From positions 95,314,362-95,378,361 of the forward strand of contig NC_084759.1 in NCBI RefSeq assembly GCF_028858725.1: DNA of 64,000 nt, written 5' to 3'. Each line of letters begins with the position of its first letter. Position 1 is the stretch's first letter. Source of the stretch: Colius striatus. Its lineage: Eukaryota > Chordata > Aves > Coliiformes > Coliidae. This document shows, in pieces, positions 13,563-50,307 of this stretch. The position numbers and the translations under genes are program-made. The notes below the pieces were generated by a model. The model worked only from the letters and a program-made list of their open reading frames with translations, was not told the DNA's origin and did no database searches.

Positions 13563-14210
13563 GTAGGGAGCGAGGCGGAAGTAGCGTTTTGTCATGGCAA
13601 CCGCCGGTCGCGGCGCTTTCTGTGGGCTGCTGGTGCGTCCTCTCGGCTCTCGAGGGGTCTCTTCCTACTGGTGGTCCCGGGGCGAAGGAGGCTCGGTTGG
13701 GGTTGGAGTCGCTCACTTTGCCGTCGGCTCTGCGAGGGTTTCCTCCGCGCCTGGCCTTCGGCGGGCTCTGACTCGCTGCTGCGGCGCCCCAGGTGTCACG
13801 GCGCGAAGGCAGAGGCGCGTGTTCGTCCTTCTCCCTGCTCTCCGGTGTGGGAAAGCACCGGAGTGATAGCAGTGGCGTGGCCGGTGGCACTGCGGGAAGC
13901 GGGCGCAGCTTGGCAGCTGCCGTCGAGGAACGTGTGGGTGCTGGGAACGCAGGGCGCCGAGAACCAGGCGGTACCGCCGAGCTCGGGGCTCTCAGCGGAG
14001 CTGGTCGGGTCTGTGCCGGGCCCTTCTGCAAGACGAAGGTGCCTCAGGGAGGTCCCTTCAACCTTGGCCGACCGCTGAGGTGTTACTGCTTGCCTGCCAG
14101 AAGCAATATAATGGTCACATGGTTTTCTACCTCTCAGCTCTACTTTTCTTTCACTTGTAACTTGAAGAAACCTCTTTATTAACGGGTTTTTTTTTTTCCT
14201 TCTACAAAAG

Positions 14211-14292
14211 GCTCTTGTCTGTTGAGGACAACGTATGCCAAGTTGGGAGCAGATACCGACAACCCAAGTTGTGACTTCTAGTGAAGTCATAC
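14211..14292 (+). other. CRYZL1: Candidate CRYZL1 5' UTR exon
   Basis: A strong pyrimidine tract ending in ctacaaaag precedes 14211, and a good donor gtaaga follows 14292. The 82-nt segment lies between the CpG promoter and the first coding exon. It carries an ATG whose frame does not match the CRYZL1 frame after splicing to 14655, so it would be a leader exon with an upstream start codon. Seen only as splice signals; no transcript evidence. Confidence 0.3.
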
Positions 14293-14660
14293 GTAAGATT
14301 TCTTATATTACTACACCACTTGTATTGTCCTTTGTGCTGCCTTTGAGCTAGTCAAATTGTTTGCCTTCCAGCTTGGGTGGAAAACAACCAATCTATTGCG
14401 TTGGAGTACCAATCAGTACATCCTATGTATCATTCACTGCCTTTTGCTATACACAGTCCCTCAAGTCAACAATACTGAGGTAAACCGTATCTTGCTTTAT
14501 CCGTTTCAGAACTTAAGTGTTGGAAGGTCTCATAGGCCCAGAGTTGCTTGCAAACAATTGCTGTCTGCTTATAAAATAACATCCAGCTTTAGCTACATGT
14601 TTGCTGTGTAGATGCTGCATGTAGTACAGTTTGGTTGCTATGTCTTTTTTGCAGATCACT

Positions 14661-34569
<19,909 letters not shown>

Positions 34570-34872
34570 CACACAATTTCCCGATTTCTTAAGCCTGGGG
34601 AAGATAAAGAAACGTAATGTATTTGAGAAGTAAATAGTGTACATTTTCAAATAATTCTGTAACCAGAATTTAAAGATCTTTTGTACCTCAGCACTGTTGG
34701 TGTGTGACTTCAGGGAGCTGGGTTGTTTTTTTATCCACTTGAGCAGAATGTTCCCATCAGCAGCTTCGAAGAGGCAGTCTTGACATACAAATCTTGTGTG
34801 TCTTGCCCCAGTTACAAATGTGAGTAACATCTCCAGGCAAGTTCAGTTGCTGTTGGTTTTCAACCGTAAGAA

Positions 34873-34878
34873 ATTAAA
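34873..34878 (+). terminator. CRYZL1: Candidate CRYZL1 proximal polyA signal (ATTAAA)
   Basis: ATTAAA about 300 nt after the CRYZL1 stop codon. Choice between this and the canonical AATAAA signals at 36324 and 36431 cannot be made from sequence. Confidence 0.35.
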
Positions 34879-35517
34879 GGAAAAACAAAAATCTGGTGTT
34901 TTTTATCAGCTCCCCCTTCTCTGGCCCCTACCAGTAGTCACCTTTATATTTACCTTTCACATATTTACCTTTCACTGAGCACTCTGCAATACACTTAAAT
35001 TCTTGAATCCACACTTTAAACCTTTATTTAATTGACAAGCAAAACCATCAGAGTTGGCAAGGATGCTAGAGGGGAAGGATATACTACTGACAGGAATTTT
35101 CACTCACAGCTGATTTTCTTCATTTTAGCAGCTGGACTGTAAATCTACAGCCCATAAGCTGATATGATCGTGTCATTCGGATATTTGTGGCACTTTGTGT
35201 ATCTTGTACTGTAATGTTTTCTTTGATGTCTTTTCAGTAAGACTTTCCTAGGCTGTGCACTTACACTTCCCCTCTGTTAACCTCAGTCCTATGCCTAACA
35301 GAGCCAACATCTGTTCATTCAACATTCTCTGTTACCATGAACCATCTGCAAATGAGCAGTTGGGAACAAACTACTGCTTTTCTTTCTTCAAAGCATGTGG
35401 CTTCCTACTTGCTCTTTATTTGAGAGCAAAAATATTTTTTTCTGTTCAGCTGTGCTATTTGTTTTCGCTGTGTGGATGGCTCCAACAGTGGACACTGGTA
35501 CTTTAGTGTAAGAAGTT

Positions 35518-36001
35518 CACAGATTCACAGAATGGTAGAGGTTGGAAGGGACCTTTAGAGATCATCTAGTCCAACCCCCTGTTAAAGCAGCTTCACCTCG
35601 ATCAGGTAGCACAGAGACGTGTCCAGGCAGGTTTTGAAAATCTCCAGAAAAGGAGATTCCACACCCTCCCTGGGCAGCCTGTGCCAGGGCCCCTTCACAG
35701 GAAAGGTTTTATGTTTAAATGAATTTTGTTTGTGTTCCAGCTTCATCCCATTACCCCTTATCCTGTCACTGGATACAACTGAAAAAAGGGATGGCCCAGC
35801 CTCCTGACATCAACCATTTAGATATTTGTAAATAGATCTCCCCTCACTCTCCTCTTCTCTAGACTAAAGTCCCAGTTCCCGCAGCCTTTCCTCGTATGAA
35901 AGATGTTCCAGTGCCCTGATCATCTTGGTGGCCCTGCGCTGGACTCTCTCCAGAAGTTACCTGTCCCGCTAGAGCTCGGGAGCCCAGAACTGGACACAGT
36001 A
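35518..36001 (-). mobile_element. CR1 LINE 3' fragment (minus strand)
   Basis: Starts cagattcacagaatggtag and extends through gactctctccag to agcccagaactggacacag, typical CR1 3'-region text in reverse complement. It carries small internal deletions relative to the copy at 43616-44254. It lies in the CRYZL1-DONSON gap or in the CRYZL1 3' UTR. Confidence 0.9.
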
Positions 36002-37460
36002 GGCCAAGAGTCTTCTAGGAAGTCAGAACATTTGAGTGAAAACAGACTATCTGGAACCATGATTAGTCTCTCTTCTGTCTTCACCAGATTTGTAGTAGGT
36101 TCTTGGTAAATGCTGCATGGGAAGTGTATAAAAGCTTGAGCAAATCTTCTTTTACTACTAATGTGATGTAATGCAGCCTTGAAAATAAGTGATGCTTTTA
36201 CGCATGTGTGTACACGCACATCTAAGGCATGGTGAGACCTGGTAGCTTGACATTTATTCTGAAGTTTTGTATCCAACTGGTTTTTTTTCCTGATGCCACT
36301 TATTTTAGCCTAAATGTTTGTACAATAAAGAAGATCAGAAGAAACAAGAGTTAAACAAAACTGTAGGAGAAGGATTTTTATAGTACAGTTTTTATTTTAA
36401 TAGAACTTTTGTCAGTAGTTATGTGACATAAATAAATGCCTTTTGAATGCCCCGTACAATCGACTTAAGGCTAACTATTGCTGGATAGGTTTATAAAGCA
36501 AACGTCTCTTTGTACTTGGGGCGTTAAGCAGCCTACTGCTGTATTTAGCTGGCTGTCACCGCATTTTCTAATACTCTTTCTAATGCCTGTTCCTTCGTAG
36601 CTTTGACTAGGAAGTCGCATGTGCTTCACTACCTGTGTGCTGAACTGACAGCCCCACAAAGGCTGCCTGTGCTCTCCTAATAATGGCAGAGGCATGCCAG
36701 GAGTCGTGCCAGCTCAGGCTCTCACCCAGGCTTTGCTGAGGACATTTCTGCTCTGGTGAGCTCAAGCCTTACACAGCCCGATGGTGATGTGTGGGTGACA
36801 CATAGGTTGCCTCTGATGGCAGCCGCAAACCAGGATTGCATCTGGCTTAGTTTTATAGTCCATCATTGTTTTATTTAATGGCCTTGAGAGGTGTATTTTG
36901 GAAATAACTGTGTAGCATGGGCTGGAAATCACTGCCAGTTTTTTGGTGGTGAGGGGATGGATGCCTGTCTGCAGTAGAGTCTGAAGTAAAATACTGCAGT
37001 GTGGGCCCTGGCCACTGCCATGAATCACAATGAGAACTAGCCTTCGAGCCCAAATAGGCACGGTGCTTGTTCAGTCTCGCTTTTCACTCAACTGGAACCA
37101 TGTCCCAGTATCTCCACAGGTGACTTTTGTCCCAGCGCAGCCACGTGCAGATGTCCCTGTCACCTGCTTGGAGAAGTTCATCTGGCTTCATTGTGCATTC
37201 AGGAACCCTGTACGGTTTTCAGCAGTACGGCCGTGTTTGTTTCCCAGCTCGCTGCGGTGCGGGGAGCGGTGGCGGAGGCGCTGGCCCGGCACGTCCCCGC
37301 ACAGCCCGTGTGCCGCGGGGCCGGTAGATATGGCGGCGGCGCTCCCTCAGCGCCGCCACGGGGCGGGGCTCGCCCTTTTGGCGCCAAGCGCAGACAGCGG
37401 CTCCCGCCCGCAGCTCGGCTCGGCTCAGCTCAGCTCTGCGCCGCGCGGTGCCGCCCGGCC

Positions 37461-45010
<7,550 letters not shown>

Positions 45011-45254
45011 GGCTGCTCTGCCAGGGCTGCTTGACCCCTTCAAGGGCCAAGCACGCACCCTCCTCTGCAGCGGCTGGACAGTTCTGGGCTCTATGCAGGC
45101 AGCCCCCGCACAGTAGCCGGAGGGATACGCGCTCCTTGCACATCACAGGCAACTCTTGCACCTCACCCATCGTAAAACACTTTAAAGGACTTCTAAGGGA
45201 AACAAATGAAAAGGCCCTGAACCTCTCCTTTTGCATTTTAGAAAGCCCTTTTTT

Positions 45255-45260
45255 AATAAA
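45255..45260 (+). terminator. DONSON: DONSON polyA signal (AATAAA)
   Basis: Canonical AATAAA in ttttttaataaaactg, 245 nt after the stop codon and followed by T-rich sequence. It defines a short 3' UTR of about 0.27 kb. Confidence 0.8.
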
Positions 45261-46792
45261 ACTGATAAAACACAATTATCTCTCTGGTTTATTGGTCTGA
45301 ATTGGATCTGGAAGGTCTGTATTTTTCATGCACGTGCAAATTCTGAAGTACACAATTTCTGCTCCTGCTCTGAGGGGTAACGTGCAGCCATTTTGCAGGT
45401 GTGGAATTCTTAGCAAAACCCTTTCTCCAAAGTGCTTACACAGATGTGACTGCTGCACTCAGAGACATTGCCCCTCTCGGTTCAGTCAAGCTCTGAGCTC
45501 ACAAAGCCAGATGAGAGTCAAGATGGACATAACTCACTGCAGGTGAATCAGATTAAAAAGTTGAGTCCTCAGAAACTACTCAGCAGAGCTGTCTGGTATT
45601 CCCAGTCCCACAATTAGGTTAAAAGGAGCAAGACTTTTAGGAATCCCTTTGTACAAACTATGAGCTAAATCAGAAGTTGAAGGTATAAAATAGTTGTGCT
45701 CCCTGCTGGAAGACAGAAAAGAGGGGCAGCAGGTGGTGAGCAGGGGTGTTCACAGCTAGAGTAGAGCCTTCGTAACAGGTTTAATGCAGTCTCTTTCACT
45801 TCAGGGGGGTCAAAGCTGTTATGTTTGTGGGTGTATGTCACTTTTCAAATTCCTTCAGAGAATGCTGAGGCTGAAGAGCAAGATCTAGAACACCCTCACA
45901 CTTCTGCACTCCAGCAAGTTCACTGATTCAACAAGTGTTGGCACAGAAAATGAAACTCGCCTCCTGTGCTCAGCTGCCCTTGTCTTCCCTGCGCAACTCT
46001 GTGTCTGTGATTCTGGAACAGTAACTTTAGACTGCAGCCGGGTCTTACTCGAGGAAACAACCTGGGAACTTAAAAACATGGGCACAGACAGAAGTTTCTG
46101 CAGACTAAGGCAGGACAAAAGCTGCCTGGGCCTTCCCGTTATTTTATACTGCCATCTGAGGCCTGCAACCTCCTTCCCCAAGAGGACAGCGTGTATACAG
46201 TTACACTGGAACAGTTTCTGTTTGCAGTTGTTACATCTCAGTAACTACCCTGATGCTGTCAGCCCAGTGCTACACTGAACAATACACAGGGGAAACCCAG
46301 ATAAAGGGAAAAGTCCCTTCTGGAAAAAGGCACCTTCAAATATTAAATATATTGATGATGTCAAATACTCTGCTTCAGGGAGAGTGCAGGATAGTACAGT
46401 CTGGTTTAAATCAATCTTTACACTTCACAGAATGTTAAAGGTTAGACTATAGAAACAAATTACTCAACTTTTCCCCTTAGATGAGATACTGAGTGAAAAG
46501 CTAGTGCTCATAGCACAGTGGGGAGTAGCAGAAGACTGCTGCTGCTGCCTTAAATACACTTTCCTTTCCAGTCCTGTTTTAAGAATTAACCCAATGCCCT
46601 TCTCTGGCTTTCCTGCCCCCATCAGTCACAGCCTCTGCTGTTAACTGCCAGCCCAGGTGGTCATTAGCCAGTCACTAATGGTGGTTCTGACAGCCACAGC
46701 CTTTCTGGTGTGGGTGTGCAGCTTCTCCTGCTGCCACAGGCAGGGCCCAGCCTGCTCAGGCCCTCAGAGCCCTTTGCCCACTTCTCAAACAG
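45261..46792. other. DONSON-SON convergent interval, left part; no supported gene
   Basis: Unique-looking sequence with scattered short open frames on both strands and no recognisable protein, RNA gene or LINE. I looked here for a 5' partner exon for the candidate exons at 46793-47457 (it must end one base into a codon) and found no convincing one. Confidence 0.6.
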
Positions 46793-46861
46793 GCAGCATC
46801 TTCCCAGAGATTGTTCCCGGAGCGAGTCGCTCTGATTTTCATCAAGCCAATAACCATTTCG
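46793..46861 (+). CDS. Candidate exon X of an unrecognised gene
   Basis: A 69-nt segment with acceptor cttctcaaacag and donor gtatgt at 46862, open in the frame SIFPEIVPGASRSDFHQANN then HF. It enters and leaves in phase 1, matching the next candidate exon. I do not recognise the protein. Seen: splice signals, phase compatibility and protein-like composition. Not seen: an upstream exon or start codon. It could be chance or a relic. Confidence 0.3.
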
Positions 46862-47264
46862 GTATGTGGGCTTGAGCCTGTTTCTCAGAAACAGAATTAT
46901 TACTCTTGATTAATTTCAGCTCTAAGTTGTATTTTCCCATCTAACGGTGAGAGGTACTGAGAGACACTAACCTTGATTGTTTGCATTTAAAAAACACTGC
47001 AATTGCAGTTACACGGGTGTAGTGAAGAAGCGGGCCCTTTCACATTCTTTATCCCATGCTTTGGCCTGTCACCTGGGCTGTACCTCCACCTGGCACTACA
47101 AACTGTCACAGGCTCTGCCTTTAATGGCAGCCCGCACCTCCCAGCTCTGGGATCCAGTGCTGTTGCTGAAGCACCCTGAGCTGCAACAGGCTTTCCCGGC
47201 AGCAGCCACAGCTGCCCACTCTGCTCCCCTCAGCACACTCTAGGTGAACACTGCCATCTTTCAG

Positions 47265-47369
47265 CTGGAAGGTTTCTTCCTTTTAACTGCTCACCCAAAC
47301 GGGTGGATTTTTATCACAACTATGATCTGTTTGGAAGAGCTGAGGATGAGCAGTTGATTAAGACTTCAG
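47265..47369 (+). CDS. Candidate exon Y of an unrecognised gene
   Basis: A 105-nt segment with acceptor gccatctttcag and donor gtaggt at 47370. It is open in the frame GRFLPFNCSPKRVDFYHNYD then LFGRAEDEQLIKTS. Phase 1 in and out, so it joins exon X in frame. The aromatic and charged composition looks protein-like; I do not recognise a family. It lies on the plus strand between DONSON and SON, where I know of no mammalian gene. Confidence 0.35.
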
Positions 47370-47449
47370 GTAGGTTTTGCACTTTCAGAGGCAATTCCAG
47401 TCTTCCCAAGGCACACGAACTTCACCCTCCCGCTCCTCCGGTCCTATAG

Positions 47450-47632
47450 CCCTGTAAAAACCACGCATCAGAAGACTGCCAGGAAATGGTTCTGATGAAG
47501 GCCAGCTACAAGTTCTTGGGCACCTGTTTCAAAATGCTTCTCGCCACAGGGAAGTCAGAAGCACTTTCATGGAGATTACATCTAGGAAAATGGTTCTGCA
47601 GCAAAAGGAAGGAAATTTAACAGCCAAATAAA
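47450..47632 (+). other. Candidate terminal exon Z with stop and AATAAA
   Basis: The acceptor is a long pyrimidine tract ending ggtcctatag. Joined to exon Y in frame it adds Ala-Leu and a TAA at 47455-47457. A canonical AATAAA follows at 47627-47632. If real, X, Y and Z would be the 3' end of a plus-strand transcript convergent with SON. No transcript evidence. Confidence 0.28.
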
Positions 47633-49538
47633 TGACGTCTTCCATCAGCAGGGGTCACAGATCGGCCACCACAGCTCAAGTGCTGCATAAAATAACCAGC
47701 TTCCAAGAGAGTGTTTCCTAGTTGTTCTTTTTAATGTATCACTACTTATCTATTCCTGCATGCAAAGGACACTCAAAACCAATTCAAATGTACAAATTTA
47801 ACAGAAGCACGTCGCTGCACTAGCTTTAGATTCATATATCAGTCTAAACAAACAAGGAACAAAACTAAAACAGAAACCTCCAAATCAAAAAGTGTCATAA
47901 TTAGGGCATTACAGACCTTGGGATGGTTTTTTTTGTATGCCTTCCTTAAGACCAAACGTTAAATCCACACACAGTACCACATCTTTAAGGCATGAAATCC
48001 ACAACTTGCCTAAATAGTTATTTTCTAAATGGAGTCTTCAGTGGGACTGAATCCAGCTGCTCCTTGCTGCCGTCAGACAACACGTATCTTTGCATTACAC
48101 ACGGGGAATACAGACCAAAGGAAGAACACAAAGTTAACAGGTACAAGAGACTGTCTGTTCCCAGATTTGATACCGCAGAGCTGTAAAATCAGTGGACGCC
48201 ACAGACTAAACGGAATGACCGACATCTCTGACGTTTTAGCTCTATCAAACCAGATATTTAAAGAGCAGTCTGATCAGGAGCTGCTCCCACATCCCCAGTT
48301 AATTACTTTTACATCAAAAAGCCAGACTTCAGCCAAGACAAGATACAACGCCCAGTTCTCCCACAGTAGATCTTTCCACTGCTGTACCACCACGTTTACT
48401 TGTGGGTTTTCATACACACCTTCCGCGTGGTTCAGCCAAGGAGGCGAGGAGATCTTCAAATATTTAGTCAGAGATCGAAGGCGAGAAGCCAAAGGGAAAA
48501 AAAGTTTAATTAAAAATAACTACGTCCATGACAATCAAGATTAACTTCAGCATTTCCAGAGCGCTTTGACAGACTAATAAGGGGCTTTATTTCTCAAAAG
48601 TGTGTGGTGGAAAACCAAATACTATTTCTCTGCTGTACACAACATGAGACATTGACCCTTGCCCCTTTAGGGCAAAGACACCTTGTTCCATTAACGGCTG
48701 ACAATGCACGCAAGTCACCTTATTTTGTGGAAGAGGAGGTATCGGTAATGCCTTACCTCCGTGGGTTTACTGCCATTGGAAAGCTCATTCACTTTAGGCT
48801 GAAGCACAACCTCACTGCCTACGAACACTGTATTTTGTCCCTGATCCAGGAAAAGCTCTGGTCAGTAGGTGCAATACAAAGAGACCTCAAACAAGACTTC
48901 TGAAATAAGCACCTGAACTACCACAGGCTGCAAATCCTGGCTATCTCCTCTTAAGAGAGACACATCTGTCAAGAGGTGTACAATGCCCTTTCCAATCCAA
49001 AGTGCACGCAGCTAAAGTACTAATACTTCTTAAATTAGAGACAAAAAAGAAAAAAAGAAAAAGGAAAAGCTGTCTACGTCCTGTCCCTTGTCAAACTGCC
49101 AAAAGTCTGGATCAGGCTGTCTCCTGGAGGGCAGAGTACCATTATAGAAAAAAATCAAGCCCAAGGAGTTAATGTGGTAACAGTCCAAAGGAACCAAAAA
49201 TGGCTAGAAGTGATCCTGAAGCCCTAAGAGTTGCTAATAACCTCCGCAAAGCGTACTTTTATACTTTTGTCCTGTGCGTTGGTTCACAAAGTTGTTTTGG
49301 CATATGCTTTAATTATCGTTTACTGACCAGTGATTAAGATTATGAACTTGTGCTGCTTTATTGACCAAGTTGGGTACAACAATTTAAGCATCATTCTATC
49401 CCCTCCCTCCCTCCCCCAAATCCAGTTGTAGATTTGTTAAAGAGTTTAAAATTCACATTAACCACAAATTAATACAATCAACATCAGGCAGTGTGTTAAT
49501 TTGTTTGGAACAGACAATTCCATCACCTCCCTTCTCAG
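47633..49538. other. Convergent interval, right part; SON 3' flank or distal 3' UTR
   Basis: No known gene was recognised. An open frame of 171 residues on the plus strand (48029-48544) overlaps a 72-codon open minus-strand stretch (48274-48492). Either could be chance. Minus-strand polyA candidates are at 49357-49362 and 48596-48601 (TTTATT on the plus strand). A-rich runs occur at 49041-49069. Confidence 0.55.
49357..49362 (-). terminator. SON: Candidate SON polyA signal (AATAAA on the minus strand)
   Basis: TTTATT on the plus strand reads AATAAA on the minus strand, about 790 nt after the SON stop. It is the first canonical signal I see downstream of the stop. A further one lies at 48596-48601. 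Confidence 0.45.
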
Positions 49539-49840
49539 AACATGCAGGGAGAGTCACCTTCACGGTCGCGAGCCTCTTCGGTTCCATCGCTGGACTTTCT
49601 GCCGTCCCTTGGAGAGCGAGTCTTTTGCCTGATCAGGTATGTCCCGGAGCACGGGCCGTCCGGCCGGTGGCGGTGCAGTGTGTGGTCAGGGCTGCTGCTG
49701 TCAATGGGCCCCCCGGCTGGGCTCGCAGCACCCGCCGGCTCCGGCCAGGCCGAGGGCAAGCTGCTGGCCAAAGGGCACGAGGAGCTTTGCCGGGAGAGGG
49801 GAAAACTGCAGCGTAGTACAAAACGGTATGAAACGTGTTA
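49539..49840. other. Isolated GC/CpG-rich block in the SON 3' region
   Basis: About 300 bp of strongly GC- and CpG-rich DNA inside an otherwise AT-rich 3' region. Both strands are open: plus frame from ATG 49542 for 99 codons, and minus frame over 49535-49771. On the plus strand the left part has a good acceptor (ccttctcag) and donor (CAG then gtatgt at 49637), giving a 98-nt exon-like unit at 49539-49636. I do not recognise either peptide. It would lie in the SON 3' UTR if the 49357 polyA signal is used. Confidence 0.4.
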
Positions 49841-50148
49841 ACATTCCGTATTGAAGAGAAATCGCATGGGTTCGAAACGAGGGCCTAGATTACTGATGCC
49901 TCCAGAGTCTGTCGTCTGATTTAGTCATTTAAGAAATAATTACATCACTAATGTAAACAATATAAACATACCAAAAACTAAGTATGATTTAAATACATTT
50001 TGATGGTACAAAAGAAAAACCTGAAGGTGTCTGTACAGTTTTTACAACGTGGGAATTGCCAATGTATTTACAACATGAAAGGGCAAATACCATTTTTTTT
50101 TTGTGCAGAGTAAAATTATCTGAAATAATGTCAATATAAAACCAATAT

Positions 50149-50307
50149 CTAGCGGTGTGAGGCACTCCTAAACATGGTGGTATTGACCATGCTTTCCTTT
50201 GGTACAAGTCCCATCGCTTGGAGAGCTGCGGTTGCTGCTGTGGCTTTAGCGTGCTTCTTATTAAGGCTGGCGAAAGTAGGCCTGTATTCATTTCCATTGA
50301 CTCTCAC
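50149..50307 (-). CDS. SON: SON last exon (dsRBD second half, stop)
   Basis: Acceptor ctgtaaccag. It encodes VRVNGNEYRPTFASLNKKHA and AATAALQAMGLVPKE, ending RSASHR then TAG at 50149-50151. It completes the C-terminal helix of the dsRBD. Confidence 0.96.
   Translation of the reverse strand: MRVNGNEYRPTFASLNKKHAKATAATAALQAMGLVPKESMVNTTMFRSASHR

Larger units (their letters stand above)
11810..14080. promoter_or_regulatory. CpG-rich divergent promoter block, ITSN1/CRYZL1
   Basis: GC and CpG content rises sharply against AT-rich flanks. Visible elements are a palindromic CCAATTGG at 12960-12967, CCAAT at 13004, CCAATCA at 13470-13476, an ATGGCGGCC (YY1-like) motif near 13454, an ETS-like CGGAAGT at 13576-13582 and GC boxes. 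The minus-strand ITSN1 exon 1 and the plus-strand CRYZL1 start sit on either side, as in the divergent pair known from other vertebrates. Long open frames on both strands here arise from the low stop-codon density of CpG-rich DNA. Transcription starts cannot be fixed from sequence alone. Confidence 0.75.
34570..37230. other. CRYZL1 3' UTR/flank up to the DONSON promoter
   Basis: No further coding exon is visible. Candidate plus-strand polyA signals are ATTAAA at 34873-34878, AATAAA at 36324-36329 and AATAAA at 36431-36436. If a distal one is used, the CRYZL1 3' UTR would contain the antisense CR1 at 35518-36001. Minor open frames at 36471-37061 on the minus strand show no recognisable protein. 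Confidence 0.6.

Noticed and set aside
13474-14078. Two 185-residue open frames on opposite strands (13521-14078 plus, 13474-14031 minus) and similar ones at 12154-12699
   Set aside because: They lie in the CpG-rich promoter where stop codons are rare, both strands are open at once, the composition is Arg/Ala/Pro/Gly-rich, and no family is recognisable.
37191-37460. Upstream extension of the DONSON frame (202-residue open frame from 37191)
   Set aside because: The frame is open through the promoter and 5' UTR, but the conserved N-terminus begins at the ATG at 37461, and the upstream part contains the Sp1 and E2F elements.
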